DNA of 47,153 nt from RPQJ01 sp041910015 (GCA_041910015.1 JAYRRR010000004.1:1-47153), one strand, 5' to 3'; counted from the first letter of the stretch, positions 16,417 through 25,306 are shown. Numbers and translations: made by a program. The notes: generated by a model not told the origin, from the sequence alone.

Positions 16417-17104
16417 GTGATTACAACGGTACCACTCGACCGGGTGACGTGCGCCGGCGGTGGCGCCCGCCCGCTCGATCCCAGCCAGACATTCGACTGT
16501 GCGGCAGAACCGGCGGCTGTTGCCGATACACACGTGGCGACGCAGGCCGAGGGCAAGCTGGAGAGCATCAAGCGCGTCGCCATCACGAACTTCTGCGTGC
16601 AGTTCGTCTACGGCAAGGAGGCGCGGGGCGACTCCGCCGGCTACTGGGTCGAGTACAGCCGGACGGCTTCCGGCGCGATCCCCGGCGGCCTCGATCCCGG
16701 CAGGACCCGGGCAATGGCCGATGCGTTCCTCGACCGCATCGAAGCCGATCTGATGGCGGCCGGCATCGAAATCGTTCCCTACGAGGAACTCGCGGCGAAC
16801 GATCTGTACCAGAAGTTCACCGCGAAATACGACACCGGGGTCCGCATTGGCGAACACAGACTCGAAGGAGGCAAAGGTCGATCAGCCGGCGCAGAATCCG
16901 TGCGTCGTCGGTGAAGAACGGCGCGGCGAAACCACCAGGACCACGGAATCGGAGATGACGGGCGCATCCACCACGACGCGCCGCACCGAGACCACGCGCA
17001 GCGTCCGCTTCGACGAGGCCCTGTACTACGACAACGCCGGCAGGATGCTCGAGGCGATGCACCGCATGTTCATGGTCAAGGTGGCGCCGGCAGCGAAGCC
17101 GTAG
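16417..17104 (+). pseudogene. frameshifted DUF3313-like/unknown exported-protein gene
   Basis: Two coding-like segments lie in different frames. The first (about 16417-16914, frame of the GTG near 16417) reads K-R-V-A-I-T-N-F-C-V-Q-F-V-Y-G-K-E, then R-T-R-A-M-A-D-A-F-L-D-R-I-E-A-D-L and P-Y-E-E-L-A-A-N-D-L-Y-Q-K-F, a style seen in conserved exported proteins of unknown function. It becomes low-quality after R-I-G-E-H-R-L-E. The second (16847-17104) ends F-D-E-A-L-Y-Y-D-N-A-G-R-M-L-E-A-M and looks like the C-terminal end of the same protein. No signal peptide is seen at the 5' end. A decayed gene fits best; two short overlapping genes are the alternative. Confidence 0.5.
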
Positions 17105-17133
17105 GCCGGCGTGTTGCCGATTCAGGCCATCCG

Positions 17134-17634
17134 TCACTTGATTCTCAGGACAGCCGTCCCCCTTTGAATCGGCTGGCCCGCCTCGCTGTAGTCGAAATAT
17201 TCGAGGGACATGGACCCGCATTTCAGGCCGAAGTCGACGGCTTCCAGGCCCTGTGGCTGTTGCGACGCGCTGCGTGCCGCGACCTTGGCGACCGAGGCAG
17301 TCTCACAGGTCCTTCGAACCAGCAGGCGCACGCTCCCGTCGTTCATGGCCACCTGTTCGAGGACGATCTTCCTGAACACACTCCCTGTCAATGCCGCCTC
17401 CATGAGCGGCGCCGTCCCTGCCTGCGCGTACAGGCTCACGAACAGTGAGAGCGGCAATGCCGCGTTGGCTCGATCGACGTTCCAGCTGGTGGCGGCGACG
17501 CGAAACCACCCCGCGCGCTCCGGCACGCTGGACAGCCCCCCTCGGAGTCCCTCCACGAACATGACTTCTTCGGCCGGCGTCGCCAGCGGCGCCAGCGCAA
17601 CCAGCCCGGCCAGAACACATGCGCGACGACTCAT
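17134..17634 (-). CDS. exported Hcp-fold (type VI tube-like) protein
   Basis: A 166-residue protein from the ATG at 17634 with a signal peptide (cleavage after T-P-A-E). The remainder has the Hcp order of elements: V-E-G-L-R-G at about 27, a strand A-A-T-S-W-N-V-D, A-P-L-M-E-A-A-L-T-G-S-V-F-R-K-I-V-L-E-Q-V at about 75-95, and a C-terminal M-S-L-E-Y-F-D-Y. Hcp forms rings in type VI secretion, but no other type VI genes are visible. An Hcp-fold protein with a Sec signal would act in the periplasm or be secreted. The family call is moderate. Confidence 0.65.
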   Translation of the reverse strand: MSRRACVLAGLVALAPLATPAEEVMFVEGLRGGLSSVPERAGWFRVAATSWNVDRANAALPLSLFVSLYAQAGTAPLMEAALTGSVFRKIVLEQVAMNDGSVRLLVRRTCETASVAKVAARSASQQPQGLEAVDFGLKCGSMSLEYFDYSEAGQPIQRGTAVLRIK

Positions 17635-17699
17635 GAACGGTCTCCCCTCGGATTGCGGACGTCCCTGATGCCCAGAACGACCGACGAGGGGAGTCTGGT

Positions 17700-19292
17700 T
17701 CAGGCGCGGCGGCCCTTTCCTTTCGCCCTTCCCGGCTTGGGCTTGCCGACCACCGGGCGCGTGGCACTGCGCCGCGACCGCCGCGTGGCACCGGGTCCCG
17801 GGGCGTGTGCCCTCGCCCGCGTGGCACCCGCCCCTGGCGCACCGGCAGCCGCTTTCAGCGCCTCGAAACTGCGGCGCAGGCAATCGGCAAAGTATGCGGG
17901 ATCCGGCAGCATGTCCCGGCAGGAGATCGCGCACACGCACATCGTCCCGGCATAGCTGAAGGCGGTGACGTTGAGGCCGACACGATCCAGCACGATGCTG
18001 ATCGGTGCATAGCTCACGAGGCGGGCCCCGGCCATGTACAGTGGCACGCCAGGGCCGCGCACGTTGGACACGATCAGCCCGATACCCGGCAGCTTGATGT
18101 TGCTCAGCAGCGTGTGCGCAATCATGTTCGGCACGTGATCGACGAGGTCGCGCATCAGTTCCTTGCCGAGCGCATCGGACATGCGTTTGGCACCGCGGGC
18201 CCTGGCCGAAATCGCATGCAGGCGCTCGAGCGGGTCGGCAATCTCGGTGTGCACGGGCATGAATGCGAAGCCGATCTGGTTGCCGTGATCGCCGCCCTTG
18301 TCCTCGCCACGCAGCGAGAGCGGCACGCCGGCCATCATGGACTCCTCCGGCAGCTCGCCCTTGCTCGACAGGTACTCACGCAACGCGCCGCCGACGATCG
18401 CGAGGAACTGGTCATTGACCGTCGCCTCGCGCACATGCTCCCGCACCCGGCGGAAATCCTCGAGCGGCAGCTCGACGGCCTCGAACACACGATGTGCCGA
18501 AACATCGCCGCCAAATCGGGTCTGCGGCAACCGCTTCTTCACCAGCCCTCCGAGGTCGCCGGCGGCGAGCCTGCGCAGACCCGAATCCCGGGGGAGACCC
18601 TCCTCGCGGACCTTCGCGACGGCCTCCTTTCCGACTCCGCCAAGGCGCCGCGCGGTGGCGAGCGTGAACCGGCCGAGGGCAGGCATCTTCTTCGCGTTCT
18701 GGACCAGTGCACGCGAGCAGAGTTCGATCGCCGTCGGTTCGCGATCGCCGTGGAACGGCTGCCCGCCCGCGTCTTCCTCGCCGTCCGACGAGGTGGGGCT
18801 CAGCGAATGCAGGGCCTTCAGGATTTCGTTGCCCGACTCGCCGTCGATCATGGAGTGGTGCATCTTCGTGTAGAGCGCGAAACTGCCGTGCGGCACGCCC
18901 GGGACGTGATGCAGGCCCTCGATGACGTAGGCTTCCCACAGCGGCTTGCTGCGGTCGAGCGGCCGCGAATGGATGCGCGCCACCTGGATGCAGAGCTGGC
19001 GCCAGTCGCCCGGGTGCGGCAGCGCGACGTGGCGCACGTGGAACTCGACGTCGAAGCTCGCGTCCTCCAGCCAGTACGGGCGGTCGAGCTGCAGCGGCAC
19101 CGTGACCAGGCGGCGGCGGAACTGCGGAAACTGCTGCAGCCGGCCCGTGAAGAAACGCAGCACGTCCTTGAATCGCACACCGCCGCCCGGCGCCGTCGAC
19201 GGGTCATAGATGCAGAGCGAGGCCACGTGCATGTAGTTGTTGCCGCGCTCGGCCTGCAGGAACATCGCGTCTGAGCCGGAAAGCTGCTTCAT
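17700..19292 (-). CDS. wax ester synthase/diacylglycerol acyltransferase (WS/DGAT)
   Basis: A 530-residue protein that joins acyl-CoA to fatty alcohols or diacylglycerols, supporting storage-lipid synthesis. The start is ATG 19292, with GAGGA 7 nt upstream; the longer open frame is not coding. The catalytic H-H-x-x-x-D-G is H145-H146-S-M-I-D150-G151, preceded by P-L-D-R-S-K-P-L-W-E at 111-120. A C-terminal domain follows with N-V-R-G-P and the family's usual end. The last about 45 residues form an Arg/Lys/Pro-rich tail unlike normal WS/DGAT ends. Confidence 0.95.
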   Translation of the reverse strand: MKQLSGSDAMFLQAERGNNYMHVASLCIYDPSTAPGGGVRFKDVLRFFTGRLQQFPQFRRRLVTVPLQLDRPYWLEDASFDVEFHVRHVALPHPGDWRQLCIQVARIHSRPLDRSKPLWEAYVIEGLHHVPGVPHGSFALYTKMHHSMIDGESGNEILKALHSLSPTSSDGEEDAGGQPFHGDREPTAIELCSRALVQNAKKMPALGRFTLATARRLGGVGKEAVAKVREEGLPRDSGLRRLAAGDLGGLVKKRLPQTRFGGDVSAHRVFEAVELPLEDFRRVREHVREATVNDQFLAIVGGALREYLSSKGELPEESMMAGVPLSLRGEDKGGDHGNQIGFAFMPVHTEIADPLERLHAISARARGAKRMSDALGKELMRDLVDHVPNMIAHTLLSNIKLPGIGLIVSNVRGPGVPLYMAGARLVSYAPISIVLDRVGLNVTAFSYAGTMCVCAISCRDMLPDPAYFADCLRRSFEALKAAAGAPGAGATRARAHAPGPGATRRSRRSATRPVVGKPKPGRAKGKGRRA

Positions 19293-19384
19293 GGTCCAGT
19301 CCTCGTCGGAAGTCGTCAGCGTACTCCGGCCCGCTGCCGATCGCGACTGCACCGGCGCCGCCCGCGGCCTTCCGACATGCGACG

Positions 19385-21412
19385 CTAGCGCCCGGTCGGA
19401 TAGAAGCGCAAACGATCGATGCCCATGAAGTAGCCGCTCGACGCCTGGTACTTGCCGGAAATCTCGAAGCGAATGGTGTTCAGCCCGGCTGAAAGAGCAA
19501 AGCTGCCGGCCTGCGCGGGGACCGGCGGCATGACCTGCGGGGAATAGAGCGAGAGAGGATAGCCCATCGGCTGGCCATTGACGCTGACCTCCACATCGGC
19601 GTAATCGGGTGCGCGGGTCACGTAGACTTCCATCGCATATTCGCCGGCCACCGGCACCTCGACGCCAAGCTCGAGTGCCGCTCCCACCGAGCCCCCGGTC
19701 CAGAACAGCTGCGAGTCGCCGCTCCAGCCGCTGCCAAACGGCTGCATGGGCTGCGTGCCCGCCCGGCCGCCGGTCACCGAGACCTGCCCCGCATCGACGC
19801 TCGCTTCGGCCTCGATGTTGAGGAGCGTCGGCCGTGCCGTCGCACCCGACGCGATTCGCACCGACAGAGGCGTCACAGCGGCAGGCGCCCGCTCCACAGG
19901 CGGCTGCGCGCGAGCCATGGGCTGGTGACTCAGCGGTACGGTCGCAACAGTCGGTGACTGGAAGGCCGCACTCTTGCGACAGCGTGTGTTCGGATTGGCA
20001 TCCGGCAGCAACGCATGACACATCACCAGCGCCTTGCCGTTATTGCAGTCGAACTTCAGCGAGCTGTCGCCCGTCTTCGCGAGGAGGCAGCCGGCGCTCG
20101 CCAGCTGCGGAATGACCTGCTTGGTCAGACGGGCTTTTTCGACGACCATGGCCGCCGCGAGGCGGTTTCCCGCCGAACCGCACACCCAGCCCCAGAGGTT
20201 CGGCGGATACACCACGTTCTCCAGCGAGTTCGCCGCCGGTCCGAGCGGCACCGGAAAGGCCTCCTTGCTGTTCGCGTAGCAGCTGACGAGCACGGCGGAA
20301 AAGGGCGAGGGCAGCGACCCGAAGCCCGCCTCGGACCACTTCGGGCGCGCGAGCGTCCCCATGCCGGTGACGAACTGCTCGGCCTTGCCGGACCAGAAAT
20401 TCGTCGTCTGCAGGAGCGAAGCCGTGGCACTGATGTTCTCGAAATAGGCTGCCGGCGCCACGCGCACCAGAGCAGCGAGCGCACTCGCTTCGTCGTGAAG
20501 CCGCTTGCTCAGGAACTGGCACTTGCTGAAGTCCCCTTCGTCCGGCGGCACACCGAGTCCCATGTGCACGGCGGACGCACACTGCTGCAGCATCGCATCG
20601 TCGAAGCCGAGGAACGGAGGCTTGCCACTGCTCATCAGCGCCTTCAGCGCGCGCCGGTGCAGCAGCGGCCGGGCGTGGTTGGCATAAAATGTCGTCTCGG
20701 GCGCAACGCCGGCCCCACCGAGACCCAGACTCCCGAGCCCCGCGCTCGCGAGGCTGCCTAGCGCCGTCGCACCGCTCTCGAGTGCATCGATTCCCGCCTG
20801 CCCACCCTGCTTCAGGAGTCTCTCCCCTTCGACGAGAAGCTGCCCCACCGCGCCGCAGGTGATGTCCTTCCCCGGGAAGGCGGGCACCACGGCGCAGGCG
20901 ATCGTCGGATCGCCCACGACGTAGATCACCGTCAGCCAGTCACCTTTCGATGCCGCATCGTAGATCCTCGCGGCCTTGCCGAACGCCTTGGTGACGATCG
21001 GCTTCAGTGCCGCGCCGCAAAGGATGTTGGCGGGCGGCCCCGGTGGCAGCAGCTTGCAGGCAATGACGGGGCCGGCGAGTTCGAGCAGCCGGACATGATC
21101 GGGCTGGGTCGCCGCACCGTAGATGTCGATGAACCGCTGCGCTTCGGGGTCGTGGTTGGCCGCGCACTGCTGCATGCCGCCCATGCTGCCGCCGCTGTTC
21201 ACCAGACACTCGAGCACAGCCTTCGCCGCGCAGGTGTCGCTGTCGAGGATGCTGTACTGACACAGCTCGTTGAAGAGCGACTGCACGTTCACGGCCTCGG
21301 CGCGCGGACTGACGGCGAGCAGTGGCAAGAGCAGGAGCGCAGCCGCCGTGAAGCGCCGCATCGTGCGGGCCGCGCGCCCCGCTGCCGCCCCGGATCTGGA
21401 GTTCCCGTTCAT
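19385..21412 (-). CDS. large exported protein of unknown function with C-terminal carbohydrate-binding-like domain
   Basis: A 675-residue protein from the ATG at 21412, chosen for the GGGGGAGG upstream and the signal peptide that follows. The central part is rich in regularly spaced Cys residues and lacks a recognisable catalytic motif. Residues about 530-675 look like a beta-sandwich carbohydrate-binding module (CBM6/35-like): I-E-A-E-A-S, G-G-S-V-G-A-A-L-E-L-G-V, V-A-G-E-Y-A-M-E-V-Y-V-T-R and L-N-T-I-R-F-E. It may bind polysaccharide outside the cell. Nothing assigns the N-terminal part. Confidence 0.75.
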   Translation of the reverse strand: MNGNSRSGAAAGRAARTMRRFTAAALLLLPLLAVSPRAEAVNVQSLFNELCQYSILDSDTCAAKAVLECLVNSGGSMGGMQQCAANHDPEAQRFIDIYGAATQPDHVRLLELAGPVIACKLLPPGPPANILCGAALKPIVTKAFGKAARIYDAASKGDWLTVIYVVGDPTIACAVVPAFPGKDITCGAVGQLLVEGERLLKQGGQAGIDALESGATALGSLASAGLGSLGLGGAGVAPETTFYANHARPLLHRRALKALMSSGKPPFLGFDDAMLQQCASAVHMGLGVPPDEGDFSKCQFLSKRLHDEASALAALVRVAPAAYFENISATASLLQTTNFWSGKAEQFVTGMGTLARPKWSEAGFGSLPSPFSAVLVSCYANSKEAFPVPLGPAANSLENVVYPPNLWGWVCGSAGNRLAAAMVVEKARLTKQVIPQLASAGCLLAKTGDSSLKFDCNNGKALVMCHALLPDANPNTRCRKSAAFQSPTVATVPLSHQPMARAQPPVERAPAAVTPLSVRIASGATARPTLLNIEAEASVDAGQVSVTGGRAGTQPMQPFGSGWSGDSQLFWTGGSVGAALELGVEVPVAGEYAMEVYVTRAPDYADVEVSVNGQPMGYPLSLYSPQVMPPVPAQAGSFALSAGLNTIRFEISGKYQASSGYFMGIDRLRFYPTGR

Positions 21413-21584
21413 TCGAGCCGCCTCCCCCGCCTGGCTCCCGGCTGCCACACCAGTATCGCTGTTCGCCGGCACTCGAACCACACACAGGCGCCGCAGGGCG
21501 TCACCGCTGAGGCGATGAGTACGCCGAGGTGCGCGTATCAGCGCGCGACCAGGTGATTGACCGCTCAGGGGGCGTCGGGCGACG

Positions 21585-22235
21585 TCAACCCGCGCGCAGC
21601 AGCGGCCGGTTCATCGCCACCGCGAGCAGCGCGATCGTCGCGACGGCGGCGACGTGCAGACCGAGGTCGACCACCGTCACCCCGAAGGGGTGGAAGAACT
21701 GCAGCAGGAATGCGGCAAACGCGGCCACGCCGAGCGCGCCGCACAGGGCCACCGGGAACGGGTTCAGCGGGCGGGCGCGGCGCAGCGCCACCACCAGCAG
21801 CGCCGCCAGCGGCAGGCTCGCGATGACGATGAAACCGTAGCAGTCGCCGCTCGGTCCCAGGCGCAATCCAGGCGGACCGACGCCCAGGCCGTTCTGCACG
21901 CAACCGACCCCGCTGGTCGCGAGCCACAGCACCAGCGGTGGCCACGGCAGCAGCACCCAGCGCCGCGCTCGACCGGGGATGCTGAGCACGAAAGCGCTGC
22001 CGATCGCCGCGATCGCCGTGAGCAGCGTGGCGCCCAGTTCGAGGCTGTGGCGCAAGTCGGCCGCACGCGCCAGAAACGCCGGCACGTCGGCAAGCCGCGC
22101 AACCGGCCAGGCGACGAGCACGGACGTGAACAGCAGCCAGGCAGTCGCACGCACCAGCGGCGGCCACAGGCGCCGCACCGGCCCGAGGCTACCGGCCAGC
22201 GATGCGATCAGCTCGTTCGTGTCGGTCCTGTCCAT
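21585..22235 (-). CDS. nrsF: NrsF-type anti-sigma factor (DUF1109)
   Basis: A 216-residue membrane protein with six hydrophobic segments. Two Cys residues, Cys112 and Cys132, sit in the loop G-V-G-C-V-Q-N and S-G-D-C-Y, as in the NrsF family, where the pair is thought to sense oxidants or metals. NrsF holds the ECF sigma factor SigF at the membrane. Its start overlaps the sigma-factor gene by 28 nt. Context (sigma, bufferin operon divergent) matches the Caulobacter arrangement. Confidence 0.9.
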   Translation of the reverse strand: MDRTDTNELIASLAGSLGPVRRLWPPLVRATAWLLFTSVLVAWPVARLADVPAFLARAADLRHSLELGATLLTAIAAIGSAFVLSIPGRARRWVLLPWPPLVLWLATSGVGCVQNGLGVGPPGLRLGPSGDCYGFIVIASLPLAALLVVALRRARPLNPFPVALCGALGVAAFAAFLLQFFHPFGVTVVDLGLHVAAVATIALLAVAMNRPLLRAG

Positions 22236-22798
22236 CTTTCCCTTGCCAGTGCCCGCAACGCCTTCAATGCGCGATGCAGGTTCACCTTCAGCGCGCCCAC
22301 CGACTGACCAGACTCCGCCGCCGCCTCCGCCAGCGACAACTCGCGCAGTCTGAGCGCCTCCACGGCCGCGCGCTGGCGCGCCGGCAGCGCCCGCAGCAGC
22401 TCGCCCACCTCGGTCCCGGCGCGCACCGCCTCCAGTTCCTCATTCGCTCCAGGATCGGCACAGGTTTCAGGCGCCGTGCCATCGCTGACCTCGAAGCGCC
22501 GCACGCGGACCCCGCGGCGCAGCGCGTCGATGCGCCGGCGCGTGACGATGGCCATCAACCAGGGCCGGAACGGCCGCGCCGGATCGTAGGTGTGCCGCAC
22601 CCGATGCACCGTGAGCAGCACGTCCTGCGCGACGTCCTCGACGTCCGCAGCACTGCAGCCCGCGCGCCGCAGCGCGGCGCGCACCAGCGGCAACACGTCG
22701 CGCAGCAGGATCTCGTAAGCCCGGGCGTCACCTGCCTGGGCAGCCCGCATCCACCCCGACCAGCGCCGGTCGCGCTCCGCTGCCGCATCCGCGTCCAT
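22208..22798 (-). CDS. sigF: ECF sigma factor, SigF/ECF16 type
   Basis: A 196-residue sigma factor from the ATG at 22798. Region 2 holds D-V-E-D-V-A-Q-D-V-L-L-T-V-H-R with R-P-F-R-P-W-L-M-A-I-V-T-R-R, and region 4 reads L-S-L-A-E-A-A-A-E-S-G-Q-S-V-G-A-L-K-V-N-L-H-R-A. Overlap with the NrsF gene means coupled translation. Divergent from the bufferin operon, which it probably switches on in response to metal or oxidative stress. Confidence 0.95.
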   Translation of the reverse strand: MDADAAAERDRRWSGWMRAAQAGDARAYEILLRDVLPLVRAALRRAGCSAADVEDVAQDVLLTVHRVRHTYDPARPFRPWLMAIVTRRRIDALRRGVRVRRFEVSDGTAPETCADPGANEELEAVRAGTEVGELLRALPARQRAAVEALRLRELSLAEAAAESGQSVGALKVNLHRALKALRALARERWTGPTRTS

Positions 22799-22815
22799 GA
22801 CCTGCTCATGATCGT

Positions 22816-22840
22816 GTAACCCATTCGCGTCTGCAACGAA
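22816..22840 (+). promoter_or_regulatory. candidate SigF-dependent promoter (GTAACC-N15-CGAA)
   Basis: GTAACC (22816-22821) is separated by 15 nt from CGAA (22837-22840). This resembles the GTAACC-N16-CGAA element I recall for the Caulobacter SigF regulon; reading the first box as TGTAAC gives exactly 16. It sits about 95 nt upstream of the DUF2282 gene, in the divergent region. Confidence 0.6.
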
Positions 22841-22936
22841 TTGACAGGTAGCCCCGCCGACGGGCGTGCCCTTCGACGATCCGCAGCGGGTGTGGTGCGC
22901 GTTCAATCATCCATGACCATCGAGGAGTCGACGACC

Positions 22937-23227
22937 ATGCATGCATCCTCCCTGAAGACCGCCACTCTGTCCGCGCTGCTGGGCGCCGCCGCCTGCGCCG
23001 TGCTGGCGACACCCGTCCGCGCGGACGACGCGAACAAGGCCACGGACAAGCCGGCGATGGAGAAGTGCTACGGCGTTGCCAAGGCCGGCAAGAACGATTG
23101 CGCGGCGGGCGCGCATTCCTGCGCCGGACAGGCTACCAAGGACTTCGACAAGGCCTCCTTCGTCGCCGTGCCGGCGGGCGTCTGCGCCAAGCTGGCCGGC
23201 GGCAGCCTGGTCGCACCGGCGAAATGA
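22937..23227 (+). CDS. bufA1: bufferin-like copper-binding peptide precursor (DUF2282)
   Basis: A 96-residue precursor with a signal peptide (cleavage after V-R-A) and four Cys in the mature part: Cys44 (E-K-C-Y-G-V), Cys55 (K-N-D-C-A), Cys62 (H-S-C-A-G) and Cys83 (G-V-C-A-K). DUF2282 proteins of this kind are bufferins, ribosomal peptides whose Cys are modified by the MNIO enzyme to make copper-chelating thiooxazole-type groups in the periplasm. GAGGAG lies 9 nt before the ATG. The stop overlaps the next start (ATGA), fitting obligate coupling. Confidence 0.93.
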   Translation: MHASSLKTATLSALLGAAACAVLATPVRADDANKATDKPAMEKCYGVAKAGKNDCAAGAHSCAGQATKDFDKASFVAVPAGVCAKLAGGSLVAPAK

Positions 23228-24102
23228 TCCCGTCGCATGGCAACAACCCCATTCCCGCCGCTGCGGGGGTGGGCCTGCGCCTGCCGCACCACGTGTCCGT
23301 CCTGGAGCAGGGCCAGGCGGCCGCGTGGTTCGAGGTGCATCCCGAGAATTACATGGCGGACGCGGCGGCACTGCTGGAACTCGAGGCCGTGCGCGATCGC
23401 CATGCGCTGTCGCTGCACTCCGTGGGCCTCTCGCTCGGCTCGGCCGAGGGCGTCGAACCTGCGCACCTGGCGCGGCTGAAATGGCTCGAGGGACTGCTGC
23501 GCCCGGGCCTCGTGTCGGATCACCTCGCCTGGTGCGTGAGCGACGGGCGCTACTACCCGGATCTGCTGCCATTGCCGTACACGGCCGAAACACTGGGTGT
23601 GGTCTGCCGCAACGTCGACGTGGTGCAGCAGGCGCTCGGGCGGACAATGCTGGTGGAGAATCCCTCCAGGTACCTGCAGTTCCGCGATTCGGACATCCCC
23701 GAGCCGGTGTTCCTGGCCGAACTTGCGCGCCGCACCGGCTGCGGCGTGCTGCTGGACGTCAACAACGTCTACGTGAGCGCGTGCAATCTCGACGTCGATC
23801 CCGGCTCTGAGCTGGACGGCTACCTGTGTGTACTGCCGCCAGGCATCGTGGGCGAAATCCACCTGGCCGGTCACGCGCGAGTCATGCGCGACGCCGTCGA
23901 ACTGCTCATCGACGATCACGGCTCGCCGGTCGTGGCGCCGGTGTGGCAGTTGTACGAGCGCGCGCTGGCCTCGTTGGGGCGCGTTCCGACACTGATCGAA
24001 TGGGACACGGCGTTGCCCGGGTTCGGCGTGCTGGTCGCCGAAGCGGGACGCGCTCAGATGCGGCTGGACGCGCTGGAGGAACGACATGCCTGCGTTGCTT
24101 GA
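23224..24102 (+). CDS. bufB: MNIO (DUF692) peptide-modifying oxidase
   Basis: A 292-residue member of the multinuclear non-haem iron oxidase family, a TIM barrel that modifies Cys in the co-encoded precursor. Metal-ligand-rich motifs are visible: F-E-V-H-P-E-N-Y, L-S-L-H-S-V-G-L-S-L-G, S-D-H-L-A-W, V-E-N-P-S-R-Y, L-D-V-N-N-V-Y-V and E-I-H-L-A-G-H. ATGA overlap with the precursor gene and a 17-nt overlap with the DUF2063 gene show an operon. Confidence 0.95.
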   Translation: MIPSHGNNPIPAAAGVGLRLPHHVSVLEQGQAAAWFEVHPENYMADAAALLELEAVRDRHALSLHSVGLSLGSAEGVEPAHLARLKWLEGLLRPGLVSDHLAWCVSDGRYYPDLLPLPYTAETLGVVCRNVDVVQQALGRTMLVENPSRYLQFRDSDIPEPVFLAELARRTGCGVLLDVNNVYVSACNLDVDPGSELDGYLCVLPPGIVGEIHLAGHARVMRDAVELLIDDHGSPVVAPVWQLYERALASLGRVPTLIEWDTALPGFGVLVAEAGRAQMRLDALEERHACVA

Positions 24103-24874
24103 TGTCCAGCGGAGTTTTGCCGGCCTGCTCCTGGGCGACGCCGACGCGGGATCGCTGGCCGGATGCGCTGACGAGGGACGCATTCCACTGCGGCACCGGC
24201 TCGCGGTGCACCGCAATACGGTGTGCGGCGGGCTGTGCCATGCGCTGCGGCTGCGATACCCGGCTGTCGCGCACGTGCTGGGCGGGGCACGCTTCGAGCG
24301 GACGGCACTGGCCTACGCCGCGACCGACTGGCCGTGCGCGCCGCAGCTCGATGCCTGGGGTGATGGATTCGCTTCGTTCCTCGAGAGCCATGCGCCGCTG
24401 GCCCATCTCTCCTGTCTCGGCGACCTGGGCCGTTTCGACGCGCTCCTCGCCGCGTTGGGCGCCCGCGCGCAGGATGCAGCGCAGGAGCAGTGGCCATGGC
24501 ACCGGCTGAACGCCGATTTCGAGCTGGCCATCGCACCCTCGCTGCAGGTGCTGACCGTGGCGCATGAGGTCGATGCCATCCGCACGGCGCTGCTCGATGG
24601 AACGGACCCGGCGCCTGCGCTCGACACGCGAACGCAGGCGCCGCTGCACCTCGTCGCGTGGCGCGACGGGGCAACACTGCGGACGCGGCGCATCGGTGCG
24701 GCTGCGCTGCGCTTTCTGCGATCGTGGCTGGCAGACGAGCCGGGCGTCGACGCGCTGGCGGCGGCGATGCGGTGCGTGGCGGCGGCACCGGCGGAGGTCG
24801 TGACGGGCATCCAGCAGGAGATCCTGGGCGCGCCGTTCGCGGCCCTGCGTGCCGTCAGCGCCGCCGCCCCCTGA
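24086..24874 (+). CDS. bufC: DUF2063 partner of the MNIO enzyme
   Basis: A 262-residue protein with the DUF2063 N-terminal domain, a putative DNA-binding or precursor-binding module, containing H-R-N-T-V and R-Y-P-A-V-A-H-V-L-G. In bufferin operons this protein is thought to help present the precursor peptide to the MNIO enzyme. It overlaps the DUF692 gene and is 18 bp upstream of DoxX. Confidence 0.9.
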   Translation: MPALLDVQRSFAGLLLGDADAGSLAGCADEGRIPLRHRLAVHRNTVCGGLCHALRLRYPAVAHVLGGARFERTALAYAATDWPCAPQLDAWGDGFASFLESHAPLAHLSCLGDLGRFDALLAALGARAQDAAQEQWPWHRLNADFELAIAPSLQVLTVAHEVDAIRTALLDGTDPAPALDTRTQAPLHLVAWRDGATLRTRRIGAAALRFLRSWLADEPGVDALAAAMRCVAAAPAEVVTGIQQEILGAPFAALRAVSAAAP

Positions 24875-24892
24875 CCTGCCGCTGGGGGACAC

Positions 24893-25306
24893 ATGCAATA
24901 CCTCTACCGCTGGCTCGACCGCATTCCCGGCGACCTGGTCGCACTCGTCGCACGTCTTGCGACCTTCATCGTCTTCTGGCGCTCGGGACGGGTGAAGCTC
25001 GACGACTGGAGCGGAACCCTCGGTCTGTTCGAAACCGAGTACGCGCTGCCGCTGCTGTCACCCTGGCTCGCGGCGTACCTGGCGACGGGCCTGGAACTCG
25101 GCGGCTCCGTGCTGGTGCTGCTGGGACTGGGCACGCGACTGACTGCACTGGCCTTCCTCGGCATGGTCGCGACGATCCAGGTCTTCGTGTATCCGCAGGC
25201 GTGGCCCACGCACCTCCAGTGGACCGCGTTCCTGCTGCTGCTCGTCGCACGCGGGCCGGGCCGATGGTCCCTGGATGGCCGGATCGACCGACACCACCGT
25301 CCGTGA
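24893..25306 (+). CDS. DoxX-family membrane protein
   Basis: A 137-residue protein with four hydrophobic segments and the DoxX hallmarks F-W-R-S-G-R-V-K-L near the start and E-L-G-G-S-V-L-V-L-L-G-L-G-T-R. DoxX proteins often close SigF/bufferin operons and probably support membrane redox balance. It is preceded by GGGGGACAC. Confidence 0.92.
   Translation: MQYLYRWLDRIPGDLVALVARLATFIVFWRSGRVKLDDWSGTLGLFETEYALPLLSPWLAAYLATGLELGGSVLVLLGLGTRLTALAFLGMVATIQVFVYPQAWPTHLQWTAFLLLLVARGPGRWSLDGRIDRHHRP

Noticed and set aside
17635..17940. N-terminal extension of the Hcp-like frame
   Set aside because: It overlaps WS/DGAT antiparallel-coded sequence and is low quality; a signal peptide begins at 17634.
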